Below are positions 17,108 to 25,202 of a DNA stretch of 42,460 nt, piece by piece. Source of the DNA: Kitasatospora humi (GTDB lineage Bacteria; Actinomycetota; Actinomycetes; Streptomycetales; Streptomycetaceae); assembly GCF_020907985.1 (NCBI RefSeq), contig NZ_JAJJPA010000052.1:1-42460 (forward strand), read 5' to 3'. The position numbers were made by a program, and so were the translations under genes. The notes beneath the pieces are model-generated. The model saw only the letters and a list, made by a program, of their open reading frames with translations. It was not told the origin of the DNA and ran no database searches. Numbering within the stretch: the stretch's first letter is position 1; every line of letters begins with the position of its first letter.

Positions 17108-17367
17108 GCTGGCCCCAGCCCGCGGAGGATAGGGCTTTGTCCTCGCCCGGGGGCTGACTCCTCAGCGTGTGGTGAGGTGTTCGGGCTCCCGGTTCCCGTA
17201 CTCGTTCTGTTGTGAGGTGCCCAGTCTCTCGGTGACCCATGAAGCACGGGGCGCGAGGTACCTTCATCGACCTACGCTTGTTTCAGGGCCAGCCGCGCGC
17301 CGGTCCTGGCAGCCCGCGATCGGCGCGGACGGGGCCGGGCAGGCGGGTCCCTGGCGAGGAGGCCGTT

Positions 17368-17777
17368 ATGACCGCCACGGCCAACCGCGGCGAGATCGAA
17401 GCCGACATCAAGGAGACCCTGGGCCTCGTGCCGCACTTCTTCCAGAGCATCCCAACCGAGCTTCTCGGGCCGGAGTGGGAGATCTTCAAGAGGATCGAGC
17501 TCGGCGAGACGCTGATTCCCAACAAGTACAAGGAACTGATCGGCGTCGGGCTGCACGCCGAGACGAAGTGCCGCTACTGCAGCCTGTTCCACACCGAGGC
17601 CGCGAAGCTCTTCGGCGCGACGGATGAGGAGATTCAGGAAGCCGTCCACTACGCGAAGGCCAGTCTGGCGGCCCGTCCAGCATGGCGTTCCGGCAGGCCG
17701 GTCACAAGCTGCACAGCGCCATGGCGGTGCTCGAGTGGTGCCTGCGCGCTCGGGGCGAGCCGGCCGGCCGGGCGTGA
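17368..17777 (+). pseudogene. AhpD-like/carboxymuconolactone decarboxylase-family protein, frameshifted
   Basis: Small alpha-helical protein of the AhpD/CMD superfamily. The peroxidase-type Cys pair is in KCRYCSLFHTEAAKLFG, preceded by LGLVPHFFQSIP and followed by DEEIQEAVHYAKA. The ATG at 17368 has a GAGGAGG site five bases upstream. After AKA (about 17660) the frame turns into Arg/Pro-rich sequence, while the -1 frame continues sensibly as SSMAFRQAGHKLHSAMAVLEW to a stop at 17775-17777. A one-base loss near 17660 therefore probably breaks the gene, though the Cys pair is upstream and a truncated product might fold. Convergent with the rhomboid-like gene. Confidence 0.7.
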
Positions 17778-17807
17778 GCGTCGCCGCCCCGGTCGCCGGG
17801 GGTCAGG

Positions 17808-18512
17808 TCACCGCGGTCGGGGTGCCACGGCGGCGGAGCCCTGCGCACCGCGGGCGGCCAGCCTGCCGGCGACCCCGTCCGCGAGCAGCAGCAAGGCGGC
17901 GGTCACCAGCGCGGCCATGTGTTCGTAACCCGCCAACTCCGGGTCCATCGCCGTGATCGCGGCCGTCAGCAGTACCACGCCCAGCGCGGTCCAGCGCGCC
18001 CCGAAGCGCCAGGCGACCAGCAGGCCCAGCCCGATCACGGCCGCCGACGGCCCGGTGTCCCGGACCTGGGCGAATGCGGCGGGCAGGTGGAGCAGGTGGC
18101 CGGGCGGCCGGGACACCCCGAAGCGCGCGTAGCAGGTGCCCACCAGCGAGCAGGCGTACCCGACGGCGAGCGTGCGCCACGGGCCGAGGGTCAGCTCGGC
18201 GATCGCGAAGACCACGAACACCTGGGCCAGCGCCCCCCAGACCGGCAGGCCCAGGGCCGGCACGAATATCGAGACCGGGAAGCGCAGCCGCGCGACGTCC
18301 CACGGCTCGGTGGCCCGGACCACGCCTATCCGGGCGACGAAGGCCGCCCCGCCCGGGAACCCGTCGACCGCCGCGAACAGCAGCACCAGGCAGCTGGAGA
18401 CCACGGTGAGGGTCAGTGCGGCGGCGCCCCTGGCCCGCAGCCGGGCGCGCGCCCGGCGGTAGAGCAGGCCCCACTCGCTCTCGGCCGCGCGTCGGATGCC
18501 GGGATGGTTCAC
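17808..18512 (-). CDS. Rhomboid-like membrane protein
   Basis: 234 residues with about six hydrophobic segments, similar to the actinobacterial rhomboid-like family. A possible Ser-His pair can be seen: Ser in RDTGPSAAVIGL (fourth segment) and His in ELAGYEHMAALVTA (last segment). The spacing fits intramembrane serine proteases, but the full GxSG motif is not present, so activity is unproven. The GTG at 18512 has GGAGG six bases upstream. It begins 19 bases after the methyltransferase gene and is surely co-transcribed with it. The C-terminal dozen residues are Ala/Arg-rich. Confidence 0.68.
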   Translation of the reverse strand: MNHPGIRRAAESEWGLLYRRARARLRARGAAALTLTVVSSCLVLLFAAVDGFPGGAAFVARIGVVRATEPWDVARLRFPVSIFVPALGLPVWGALAQVFVVFAIAELTLGPWRTLAVGYACSLVGTCYARFGVSRPPGHLLHLPAAFAQVRDTGPSAAVIGLGLLVAWRFGARWTALGVVLLTAAITAMDPELAGYEHMAALVTAALLLLADGVAGRLAARGAQGSAAVAPRPR

Positions 18513-18531
18513 GATAGTCCTCCAGTCCCGA

Positions 18532-19242
18532 TCAGGAGTCGATGGCGGCCGCACACCGGTCCGCGGCACCGGCGTCCGGCCGACCGTCGGAGCCCGAGGT
18601 GCACGGCCGCAGCAGCGCGAAGTAGGCCAGGGCCGGTCCGGACTGCCGGATGACGTGCAGGCCGACGGCGTTGGCGTGGCGGGCCAGGGTCGCCGGGCGG
18701 ATCTGGTGGCGGTCGAAGAACTCGCCGACGACCAGGCGACCGGTCGGCTTGAGGACCCGGCGCAGCTCGCTCAGGGCGGCGGGGACGTCCGGGATCTCGC
18801 CCAGCGCGGTGACCAGGTAGGCGGCGTCGAACGTGGCATCGTCGAAGGGGAGTTCGCGCGCGTCGGCCAGGGTGGGGACGATGGTGTCGAGGCCGGATCC
18901 GGCGGCCCGGCGCATCACGTGGTCGAGCATCTCCTGCTGGATGTCGACGATGTCCAGCCGGCCGTCGGCGCCGAGCCGGGGCGCCACCTGGAGCGACTGC
19001 AGCCCGGTGCCGGGACCGATCTCCAGCATCCGCTCGCCCGGCAGCGGCTGGAGCTGCTCGGCCAGTCGCTCCCAGGACAGGAACGGCAGCGGCAGGTCGA
19101 GCAGTCGGTGCTGCGCGTACGGGTACGGCGCGGAGTCGGTCACCCACCAGGCGGTGGCCGCGGCCGCGGCCGAGGCGCCCGCAAGGGCCCAGATGCCGGC
19201 CTTGCCGAACGGGGCGCGCAGGGATGAGGAGGGGTGGCGCAT
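18532..19242 (-). CDS. Membrane-anchored class I SAM methyltransferase
   Basis: 236 residues. An N-terminal hydrophobic helix (about residues 15-35, WALAGASAAAAATAWWV) is followed by a SAM-binding fold: MLEIGPGTGLQSLQVA (motif I), DIVDIQQEM (motif II), ADARELPFDDATFDAAY, and LRRVLKPTGRLVVGEFF. This resembles UbiE/MenG-like methyltransferases tethered to the membrane, suggesting a lipid or quinone-like substrate (inference). A GGAGAAG site precedes the ATG at 19242. The C-terminal 25 residues hold two cysteines and are probably unstructured. First complete gene of a minus-strand pair with the rhomboid-like gene; the DUF4097 fragment lies 48 bases upstream. Confidence 0.82.
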   Translation of the reverse strand: MRHPSSSLRAPFGKAGIWALAGASAAAAATAWWVTDSAPYPYAQHRLLDLPLPFLSWERLAEQLQPLPGERMLEIGPGTGLQSLQVAPRLGADGRLDIVDIQQEMLDHVMRRAAGSGLDTIVPTLADARELPFDDATFDAAYLVTALGEIPDVPAALSELRRVLKPTGRLVVGEFFDRHQIRPATLARHANAVGLHVIRQSGPALAYFALLRPCTSGSDGRPDAGAADRCAAAIDS

Positions 19243-19290
19243 GGTTCTTCTCCAACGTTGGTCGTCGCGTGGGGCGGTGGTGGTGCCCGC

Positions 19291-19455
19291 TCAGTGGAGG
19301 TGGATGCCGCCGTTGGAGGCGGCCACGGTGAGGGAGGCCGACGCGCCGTCGGAGTCCGGCAGGTCGATCTGCGGCGCGGAGCTGCTGCGGGCGTCGATCC
19401 GGTAGCCGGTGTTCGAGGGCACCGCGAGGTCGACCGCGCCGTCGCCGGTCGTCAT
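19291..19455 (-). pseudogene. DUF4097-family C-terminal fragment
   Basis: 54 codons whose reading (GDGAVDLAVPSNTGYRIDA then SLTVAASNGGIHLH) matches the last beta-strand repeat and terminus of DUF4097 adhesin-like proteins; the complete gene at 20397 ends in the same way with DITVH. The upstream two thirds are absent. An ATG at 19455 is in frame, but a protein this short would hold only the end of the repeat sheet. Confidence 0.65.
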
Positions 19456-19647
19456 GGTGCACCGTCGGGCGGTGCGGTTTGAGGTATTGATCGTTCCACT
19501 CCTCGTTCTCGGGTAAGGCCGGTGGCCTTCACCGGTGGTTCGCGGTGGCACTGCGGAGTGGCGCACCCGCGCCGCCCCCACCGGCCATCTGCCGTACAGC
19601 CAACAGCAGTTCGGCCAGGTGGGGACACGTGGCCAACCCACCGAACC

Positions 19648-19663
19648 GGGGTAGGGATAACCC
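19648..19663. promoter_or_regulatory. GGGGTAGGG-type element, second copy
   Basis: GGGGTAGGGATAACCC resembles the inverted repeat at 23238-23262 upstream of the kinase gene; on the minus strand the two share a CCCTACCCC core with a G-rich stretch before it. It lies about 190 bases before the DUF4097 fragment, so both copies precede DUF4097 loci. Probable binding site of the response regulator at 21157-21801 (inference). Confidence 0.4.
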
Positions 19664-19668
19664 ACCTG

Positions 19669-19864
19669 TCAGTCCCAGCCGTTGTTGCCGAGCCGGGGGG
19701 TGGCGTCGGTGGTGTCGGCCGGGGCGGTAGCGGCGCGCGGCTGCGCGGCGACGCTGACCGCGGATGCGATGGCGGGCGTGACGAGGGTGAGGGTGATTGA
19801 TCGCCGCCGGTGCGGCGGCGGCCGCAGCCACGAGGTTGGCCCGGCGTGCGTGGGTGTTCATGCC
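19669..19864 (-). pseudogene. Small secreted peptide gene, frameshifted
   Basis: Begins MNTHARRANLVAAAAAAPAA at an ATG (19864) and then loses frame. The next frame continues as ITLTLVTPAIASAVSVAAQP and ends PRLGNNGWD at a TGA (19669-19671). Together they make a typical signal peptide plus a short mature region of about 25 residues. The frameshift is near 19805. No family recognised. Confidence 0.4.
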
Positions 19865-20005
19865 GCTGTTCCCACGCATCGTGTGTGGAGAGTGATCCGC
19901 AGGCCGTGGTGTGCGAAGACTTGCTGCAGGCCGTGGCCGACCGCTGCGGCTCGGTACAGGCCGTCGCGGACCTGTTCGCCGGGCGGCGGTCCGGCGGGGC
20001 GAGCC

Positions 20006-20332
20006 CGGTCCGGGTTCGGTCGCCGTGGTGCCCGGCCTCGGCCCGGTCGGCCTGGGCGTCGTCGCGGTGCTCAAGGCGCGCGGCCACGGCCCGGTCGCCG
20101 CGGTCGACTTCTCGCCCAAGCGGCGGGCGCCGGCCGAGCGGCTGGGTGCCGACATCCTGATAAGCCCGGCCGTCGAGTCGCCCTACGACCGCTGGACTTC
20201 GCTCGGGGTGATCCCCGGGATGCTGGACCGGATGGCCGCGGAGTACCGCGGGCTGCCGGCCACCGACGTGGTGCCCTTCGAGTGTGTCGGCGCCCCCGGC
20301 GTGCTCGCCCGGGTCGTCGACGGCGCACCGGC
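20006..20332 (+). pseudogene. Zinc-type alcohol dehydrogenase (MDR) relic
   Basis: About 110 codons of the nucleotide-binding domain of a medium-chain dehydrogenase/reductase. The Rossmann motif reads VAVVPGLGPVGLGVVAVLKA, then AAVDFSPKRRAPAERLGADI, and later VVPFECVGAPGVL. The catalytic domain with its zinc ligands and the C-terminal end are missing; the frame runs straight into the hairpin at 20333. Glycine substitutions and lack of flanking domains mark it as a remnant. Confidence 0.7.
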
Positions 20333-20382
20333 CGAACGACGGTGGCGTCCCCGGGAGATCCCGGGGACGCCACCGTCGTTCG
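20333..20382. terminator. Perfect 24-bp hairpin, likely bidirectional terminator
   Basis: Arms 20333-20356 and 20359-20382 are exact reverse complements of 24 bases separated by GA. It lies 15 bases after the stop of the minus-strand DUF4097 gene and at the end of the dehydrogenase relic on the plus strand. GC-rich hairpins without a long U tail often terminate transcription in Streptomyces. Confidence 0.75.
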
Positions 20383-20396
20383 CGGCACGGGCGTGC

Positions 20397-21140
20397 TCAG
20401 TGGACCGTGATGTCGCCGCGCGTGGTCTTCACCACCACGCTGTGCGGCGCGTCCGTGGCGGTGTTCGGCAGCGAGACGCTCGGCGACGACCAGGAGCTCT
20501 GCACGTCGACGTGGTAGGTGGCGTCGTGGGGCACCTTGAGGTCGACCCCGCCGTATCCCGTGGTGACCTTCAGGGAGGCGGGTGCCGCCGTGAAGGAGGC
20601 GCTGACCGCGCCGTCGGTGGTCACCTCGGCGTTCGGGGCGCTGCTGTCGGCGAGGGTCACCGCGCCGCCCGAACTCCGCACGGTCAGCGGGCCGGACGAC
20701 TGGTCCACCTCGACCCCGCCCAGCCCGGTGGTCAGATCCAGCCGGCCGGTCAGGCCCTTCGCCTGGATCCCGGCGTCCCCGGTGCTCACCTGCGCGGCCA
20801 GGCCGGCCGGCACCGTGATCCGCAGGTGCTCCGAGCAGTCGTCGGAGCAGCCGGCGGTGACCTTGACGTCCGACCCGGACCGGGTGACGGAGACCTGCGG
20901 GACATGGCCCGTGTAGCTGCCGCTCATGGCCACGGTGACCTGCGAGGAGCCGTCCTGACTCAGCGTCACGCCGAGTCCGTCGGCCTGGACAGTCACCTGG
21001 CCGGCGTCGGCCGCGTCCTGCTGCCAGTTGCCGCTGTACGGGTGGTGCGCCGGAAGCGAGGCGACCACGGCCCAACTGGCCTCGGCGACGACCACGACGA
21101 GGACGGCCAGCCCTATGAGGAGGCATCCGCGGCGCTTCAT
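20397..21140 (-). CDS. DUF4097-family secreted/membrane-anchored beta-repeat protein
   Basis: 247 residues. The N-terminus (KRRGCLLIGLAVLVVVVAEA) is a signal anchor or signal peptide with a Cys; the rest is a run of short beta-strand repeats of the DUF4097 type, such as LTTGLGGVEVDQSSGPLTVR and VTTGYGGVDLKVPHDATYHV. These proteins form beta-solenoid-like sheets outside the membrane and commonly accompany envelope-stress two-component systems. It is the last gene of the kinase-regulator-DUF4097 operon, 16 bases after the regulator gene, and ends at a strong hairpin. Two extra Cys in GCSDDCSEH may form a disulfide. Role in signal sensing or as an output is not settled. Confidence 0.82.
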   Translation of the reverse strand: MKRRGCLLIGLAVLVVVVAEASWAVVASLPAHHPYSGNWQQDAADAGQVTVQADGLGVTLSQDGSSQVTVAMSGSYTGHVPQVSVTRSGSDVKVTAGCSDDCSEHLRITVPAGLAAQVSTGDAGIQAKGLTGRLDLTTGLGGVEVDQSSGPLTVRSSGGAVTLADSSAPNAEVTTDGAVSASFTAAPASLKVTTGYGGVDLKVPHDATYHVDVQSSWSSPSVSLPNTATDAPHSVVVKTTRGDITVH

Positions 21141-21156
21141 CGGTGTGGTACTGATC

Positions 21157-21801
21157 TCAAGCTCCCAGGTAGCGCAACACGGCGAGCACGCGGCGGTGGT
21201 CTCCCGCCTCCTGCTGCAGATCGAACTTCACGAAGATGCTGCGGATGTACTTCTCCACCGCCGCCGTGCCGATCACCAGGTCGGCCGCGATCCCCGCGTT
21301 GGAACGGCCCGCCGCCATCGCCGTGAGGACCTCGCGTTCGCGCGGCGTCAAGGTGGACAGCGGATCCCGCTGCCGGCTGCCGGCCAGCAACTGCTTGACC
21401 ACCTCGGGGTCGAGGACCGTCTCGCCCGCGGCGACCCGGCGCAGCGCGTCCACGAACTCCTCGGCGTCCGACACCCGGTCCTTGAGCAGGTAACCGACCC
21501 CGTTGTCATTGGTGTTGACCAGGTCGATGGCGTAGCGCTCCTCGACGTAGTGGGAGAGCACCAGGACGCCGGTCTCCGGCCAGCGGGCGCGTACCGCCAG
21601 TGCGGCGCGCAGGCCCTCGTCCAGGAAGGTGGGCGGCATCCGGACGTCCGTCACACAGGCGTCCGGCCGGTGTTCGGCCACCGCGCGCAGGAGCTGCTCC
21701 CCGTCGCCGACCGCGGCGACCACCTCGATCCCCTGTTCGCTGAGCAGCAGTTCGATGCCCTGGCGCAACAGCGCGGAGTCCTCGGCCAGCACTACCCGCA
21801 C
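21157..21801 (-). CDS. NarL/LuxR-family response regulator
   Basis: 214 residues. Receiver domain with the acidic pocket in VLAEDS, the phospho-acceptor Asp52 in CVTDVRMPP and Lys107 in YLLKDR. C-terminal LuxR-type helix-turn-helix: LTPREREVLTAMAAGRSNAG then AAVEKYIRSIFVKF. Its start overlaps the end of the kinase gene by ten bases, so translation is coupled. Likely targets are the paired GGGGTAGGG elements at 23238-23262 and 19648-19663, each in front of a DUF4097 locus (inference). Confidence 0.92.
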   Translation of the reverse strand: MRVVLAEDSALLRQGIELLLSEQGIEVVAAVGDGEQLLRAVAEHRPDACVTDVRMPPTFLDEGLRAALAVRARWPETGVLVLSHYVEERYAIDLVNTNDNGVGYLLKDRVSDAEEFVDALRRVAAGETVLDPEVVKQLLAGSRQRDPLSTLTPREREVLTAMAAGRSNAGIAADLVIGTAAVEKYIRSIFVKFDLQQEAGDHRRVLAVLRYLGA

Positions 21802-23165
21802 GGCAATTCCACCTCGATCACGGTCGGTCCACCCACCGGGCTGCTGAGCCGGAACCGCCCGTCCACCCCGGACACCCGGTCCGCCAGGCCAGTCAGACCC
21901 GTGCCGGCCGCGAGGTCGGCTCCGCCACGACCGTCATCGCCAACCTTAACGTCCAATCGGGCGCCCTCCCGCCGGATCTGCACCCAAGCGCGGGTCGCAT
22001 GAGCATGTTTGGCCACATTGGTGAGCGCCTCGGTCACGGTGAAGTAGGCGACCGCCTCGATGGTGGAGGAGGGGCGCGGCTCCACCAGGACGTCAAGGCG
22101 CACCGGCACCGGAGCCAGCGCGGCGACGGCGGAGAGCGACGCCGCCAGGCCGCGGTCGGTCAGCACCGGCGGGTGCAGGCCACGGGCCAGGTTGCGCAAC
22201 TCGGCGATGGTGCTGAGGGTTTCCCGCCGGACGTCCTCGACCATCTTGTTGGTCTCGTGGTCACCGGACTTCTTCAACCGCGAGCTGGCCCGGCCCAGGG
22301 TGATCGACATCGCCACCAGCCGTTGCTGGGCACCGTCGTGCAGGTCCCGCTCGATCCGTTTGCGCTCCGCCTCGGCGGCGTCCACCACCCGGGCTCGGCT
22401 TTCCGTCAGGTCGTTGATGCGCTGCTCCAGTTCCATGCCGCGGGGCCGGGAGAGCAGTGCGACGGCCAGCGCGGTGTCCAGCGCCAGCAGGAGTTTGACG
22501 ATCAGCGGGGAGACGACCGCGCCGACCAGCAGCGCCACCGCCGCGACGAGCAGCGCCCGGGGCAGGGAATCCACCACGAACGGTCCGAGCTGGGCCTGCC
22601 CGCCGGGCAGGCCCCGGTAGTAGGCCGGAAGCAGCACCAGGGTCAGCGGCACGGCCCAGATCAGTGCCACCCCGCCCACGGTCACCACCGCCACCGGCAT
22701 CACCAGTACGAAGTAGCCGATCAGTCGCCAGGTGCAGGGGTTGTGGACGAGCGACTGCAGCGACTTGGCCAACCGCCACGAAGAGACCGGCGCCGGCAGC
22801 TCGTCGAGCTCCAGCCCGCAGGTCACGGCGAACCGAGTGCGCTCGACGGCGGCCAGCCGGAACAGCGCCCACCCCGCCGCCACCGTGAGCGGCAGGCCCA
22901 CCAGGCCGGCCGGCGCCAAGCAGACGGCGACGGCCAGCACGACCAGCACGGCCAGTCCCGCCAGCGCCACCAGACCGTCGAGCGCCAGGTGGATCGACGC
23001 CCGCAACAGCACGGGGGAGGCCAGCGCGCGCAGCGGATTGCCCGGCACCACCTCGCGGGGTGGCCGGGCGTCCCTGCTGGCTCTGCCGGTGGCACGGCCG
23101 GCGATGTTCTCGGTCAACTGCTTCAGATCCGCTCTCGTGGGCAGTGCGGGCGGCGACCTGGTCAC
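21792..23165 (-). CDS. NarL-family sensor histidine kinase
   Basis: 457 residues. Several membrane segments between about residues 55 and 235 precede a HisKA_3 dimerisation domain with His276 in IERDLHDGAQQRLV. The ATPase domain shows EALTNVAKHA (N box), VGDDGRGG (G1) and GTGLTGLADRV (G2). This layout, with sensing inside or close to the membrane, is typical of envelope-stress kinases of Gram-positive bacteria. First gene of an operon with the response regulator and DUF4097 protein. A perfect inverted repeat lies 73-97 bases upstream of the start. The N-terminal 50 residues are Arg/Pro-rich; a later start is possible. Confidence 0.88.
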   Translation of the reverse strand: MTRSPPALPTRADLKQLTENIAGRATGRASRDARPPREVVPGNPLRALASPVLLRASIHLALDGLVALAGLAVLVVLAVAVCLAPAGLVGLPLTVAAGWALFRLAAVERTRFAVTCGLELDELPAPVSSWRLAKSLQSLVHNPCTWRLIGYFVLVMPVAVVTVGGVALIWAVPLTLVLLPAYYRGLPGGQAQLGPFVVDSLPRALLVAAVALLVGAVVSPLIVKLLLALDTALAVALLSRPRGMELEQRINDLTESRARVVDAAEAERKRIERDLHDGAQQRLVAMSITLGRASSRLKKSGDHETNKMVEDVRRETLSTIAELRNLARGLHPPVLTDRGLAASLSAVAALAPVPVRLDVLVEPRPSSTIEAVAYFTVTEALTNVAKHAHATRAWVQIRREGARLDVKVGDDGRGGADLAAGTGLTGLADRVSGVDGRFRLSSPVGGPTVIEVELPCG

Positions 23166-23237
23166 CGTCCGCGCCTCGCTTCGACAAGGGGACGGTACCC
23201 AACCCGACCACCCATCGGCAGCAAGGAGAACCCATCA

Positions 23238-23262
23238 GCGGGGGGTAGGGTTTACCCCCCGC
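23238..23262. promoter_or_regulatory. Inverted repeat in kinase/small-protein divergent promoter
   Basis: Arms GCGGGGGGTA and TACCCCCCGC are exact complements around GGGTT. It lies between the kinase start (23165, minus) and the small membrane protein start (23320, plus), and shares a GGGGTAGGG core with 19648-19663. A likely regulator site for autoregulation. Confidence 0.55.
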
Positions 23263-23319
23263 CCGGCCGGTGGGTTCACGCTGCCGACCCGGCGCCGCCC
23301 GGTGCGGCATCGTGGGGAC

Positions 23320-23661
23320 ATGACCGATCGACACTCGAGCGCCGCCGGCCGCCCCCGCCCGGCCGGCAGGACCGACGACATCGAGCAGTTCCTCGCGCAC
23401 CACGGGGACACCATCGACGACCGGGTCGCCGAGATCGTCGCCGAGATCGTCGCCGAGATCGTCGAAGAGGTCCTCGGCGAGCAGTTGAGGCGGCACCGGC
23501 GGGACATCGTGCTGCCGGTCACCGTCGCGCTGCTGACGGCCGCGGCCGTCTCGCCGGCGCTCATGTGGTGGAGCCCGTGGACAGTCCCCCTGGTGTGGGC
23601 CGCCACCTCCGTCATCTGCGTGTCGCTGTCAAAGACCGCCCGGATCCCGCGCCGCTCGTAA
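23320..23661 (+). CDS. Small membrane protein with amphipathic repeats
   Basis: 113 residues, family not recognised. A hydrophilic N-terminal part is followed by three perfect AEIV-type repeats (VAEIVAEIVAEIVEEVL, residues 36-52), which should form an amphipathic or coiled-coil helix. Next come a basic stretch (RRHRRDIV) and two hydrophobic segments (LPVTVALLTAAAVSPALMWW and VPLVWAATSVICVSL). It diverges from the kinase gene across the inverted repeat, suggesting shared control. The site before the ATG is weak (GTGGGG). An accessory role in the two-component system is conjecture. Confidence 0.6.
   Translation: MTDRHSSAAGRPRPAGRTDDIEQFLAHHGDTIDDRVAEIVAEIVAEIVEEVLGEQLRRHRRDIVLPVTVALLTAAAVSPALMWWSPWTVPLVWAATSVICVSLSKTARIPRRS
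23425..23460 (+). repeat. Triple 12-bp in-frame repeat
   Basis: GTCGCCGAGATC occurs three times in a row without a mismatch, inside the small membrane protein gene, encoding VAEI units. Copy number may vary by slippage without frameshift. Confidence 0.9.
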
Positions 23662-24011
23662 CGGGCCGCGGGCGTCCGGGCCGCGACCGCCCCGGACGGA
23701 CGGCACCGGCGGCGGCTACGCGGTCCCACCCCGCTCTCGGCCCACGGCCTCCTCGATGGCCCGCTGCCACTCACCGGTCAGCCGGGTCCGCCCGGACAGC
23801 TCGGTGGCGATCAGGTGCGCCCGCACGCGAGTGGGAGCACCCGCACGCGGGCGGAGAGCACCCGCACGCGGGCCGGAGGGCCGAAACGGCAGCGGGCCGT
23901 GGCGCGGATCCGCCTCGGCGGCCGGCGGCCTTCGACCACATCACACCGGAGTCGGACTCCTTGGTGATCGCGTTCCTGAGCCCCAGGAGCACAGGAGCAC
24001 AGGGGCACGGC
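23662..24011. other. Gap with direct repeats and a coding relic
   Basis: 350 bases. On the minus strand, about 23716-23823, a frame reads LIATELSGRTRLTGEWQRAI and stops after REREGTA-like residues (RERGGTA): the tail of an unknown lost gene. At 23818-23875 the unit CCCGCACGCG occurs three times at 20-21-base spacing, within GAGCACCCGCACGCGGG. Confidence 0.45.
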
Positions 24012-24998
24012 TCACCGAGCCCCGCAACTCCGCCGCACTGACGCGAGTCGGGCCTCGGCACCGTCGGCGAGGGAACGCACGAGCTGTGCGGCAGGCACGA
24101 CCGTGTCGACCAGGGCCGCAGACTCGCCTGCGTACATCGCCATCGCCTCGATGTGTCCGCTGATGTTTCGGGTCGGCGGTAGCCAGGAGCGGCGCGGCAC
24201 GGACGTCTCCCCGTCGGTGCCCTTCATCGTGCCGACCACGTCGACGCCGATCGCTTCGACAGCCTCGATCGCTGACACCAGTACCCGGGCGCGCGGTGAC
24301 ACCTCGCACAGCGGACAGGCATTGAACGCATCGGTGATGCGCGTGCTGTTCGCGCCCGCCGCGAGGATCGCGGCGACGTAGTCGGGATGCGCTGCCGATT
24401 CCTCCGTCGCGATGAATCGAGTCCCCATGCGCACGCCCGAGGCGCCGGCGGCGAGAGCGGCGGCGACGCCGCGCGCATCCGCGATGCCTCCGGCGGCGAG
24501 GACAGGCACGTCAACCGCGTCGAGCACCTGGCACAGCAGCGGCAGCAGGGGACTGTCGCCGCGGCAGTGACCGCCGGCCTCGACACCCTGGGCGCTGACC
24601 ATGTCGGCACCGGCCTCGACCGCCGCTCGTGCCTCGGCCGCCGATCCGACCTGCCAGTTGACCAGCGCTCCGCCCCGGTGGGCGAGATCGACCAGATCCG
24701 GCCGGGGGGTGCTCCAGAAGAAGTCGACGATCGGTACGCGCGATGCAGCGTCGGCGACGGCATCGGCGTCGATGTCGTCGGTCAGGAAACTCACCGCGAG
24801 CACACCGTCAGTCTGTCCGCGCATATGGTCGAGACGCTGCCTGATGACCTCCCGCGCAAGGCCGAGGGTATTGATCGAGCCGATTCCACCCGCCTCGGCG
24901 ACGGCCACCGCGAGGAGCGGTGAGGAGACCGTGCCCATCGGAGCTTGCTGAATGGGGACCGTGCATCCAAGGAGATCGGTGAGAGGTGTGCGAATCAT
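24012..24998 (-). CDS. Nitronate monooxygenase-family flavoprotein
   Basis: 328 residues of the nitronate monooxygenase (2-nitropropane dioxygenase) family, FMN-dependent TIM-barrel enzymes that oxidise alkyl nitronates; some members are enoyl reductases. Visible motifs: IQQAPMGTVSSPLLAVAVAE at the N-terminus, SAQGVEAGGHCRGDSPLLPL (flavin and active-site loop with the His), VPVLAAGGIADARGVAAALA and GVRMGTRFIATEESAAHPDY (phosphate binding). Full length. The ATG at 24998 fits the family start MIRTPLTDLLG. It stands alone on the minus strand, with the SnoaL-like gene 200 bases upstream on the same strand. Confidence 0.87.
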   Translation of the reverse strand: MIRTPLTDLLGCTVPIQQAPMGTVSSPLLAVAVAEAGGIGSINTLGLAREVIRQRLDHMRGQTDGVLAVSFLTDDIDADAVADAASRVPIVDFFWSTPRPDLVDLAHRGGALVNWQVGSAAEARAAVEAGADMVSAQGVEAGGHCRGDSPLLPLLCQVLDAVDVPVLAAGGIADARGVAAALAAGASGVRMGTRFIATEESAAHPDYVAAILAAGANSTRITDAFNACPLCEVSPRARVLVSAIEAVEAIGVDVVGTMKGTDGETSVPRRSWLPPTRNISGHIEAMAMYAGESAALVDTVVPAAQLVRSLADGAEARLASVRRSCGAR

Positions 24999-25202
24999 TG
25001 ATGGCCCTGCTCCTTGACGTCGGATTATCGCGCTTCGATTCCGGCGCCGCGCCCGTGATCACGGCCGTCCACGACTCCGTGGTGCGTCATCCCCCCGCCG
25101 CCGCGCTCGCCGCAGCGCCGCGCCCGCACAGAGGGCGCCGCTCATGCAACGTCCGGCCGACGGCCGAGGAGTCAGCACCCTGGGCGACGCGCCGTCAGCC
25201 GA

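Noticed and set aside
22261..23496. Long minus-strand frame overlapping the kinase with a GDDLGD repeat
   Set aside because: It is the out-of-frame and antisense reading of the kinase gene and of the small protein's 12-bp repeats.
23818..23875. Three spaced CCCGCACGCG copies as a CRISPR-like array
   Set aside because: Units are only about 10-19 bases with almost no spacer, there are no cas genes, and the pattern is a simple direct repeat.
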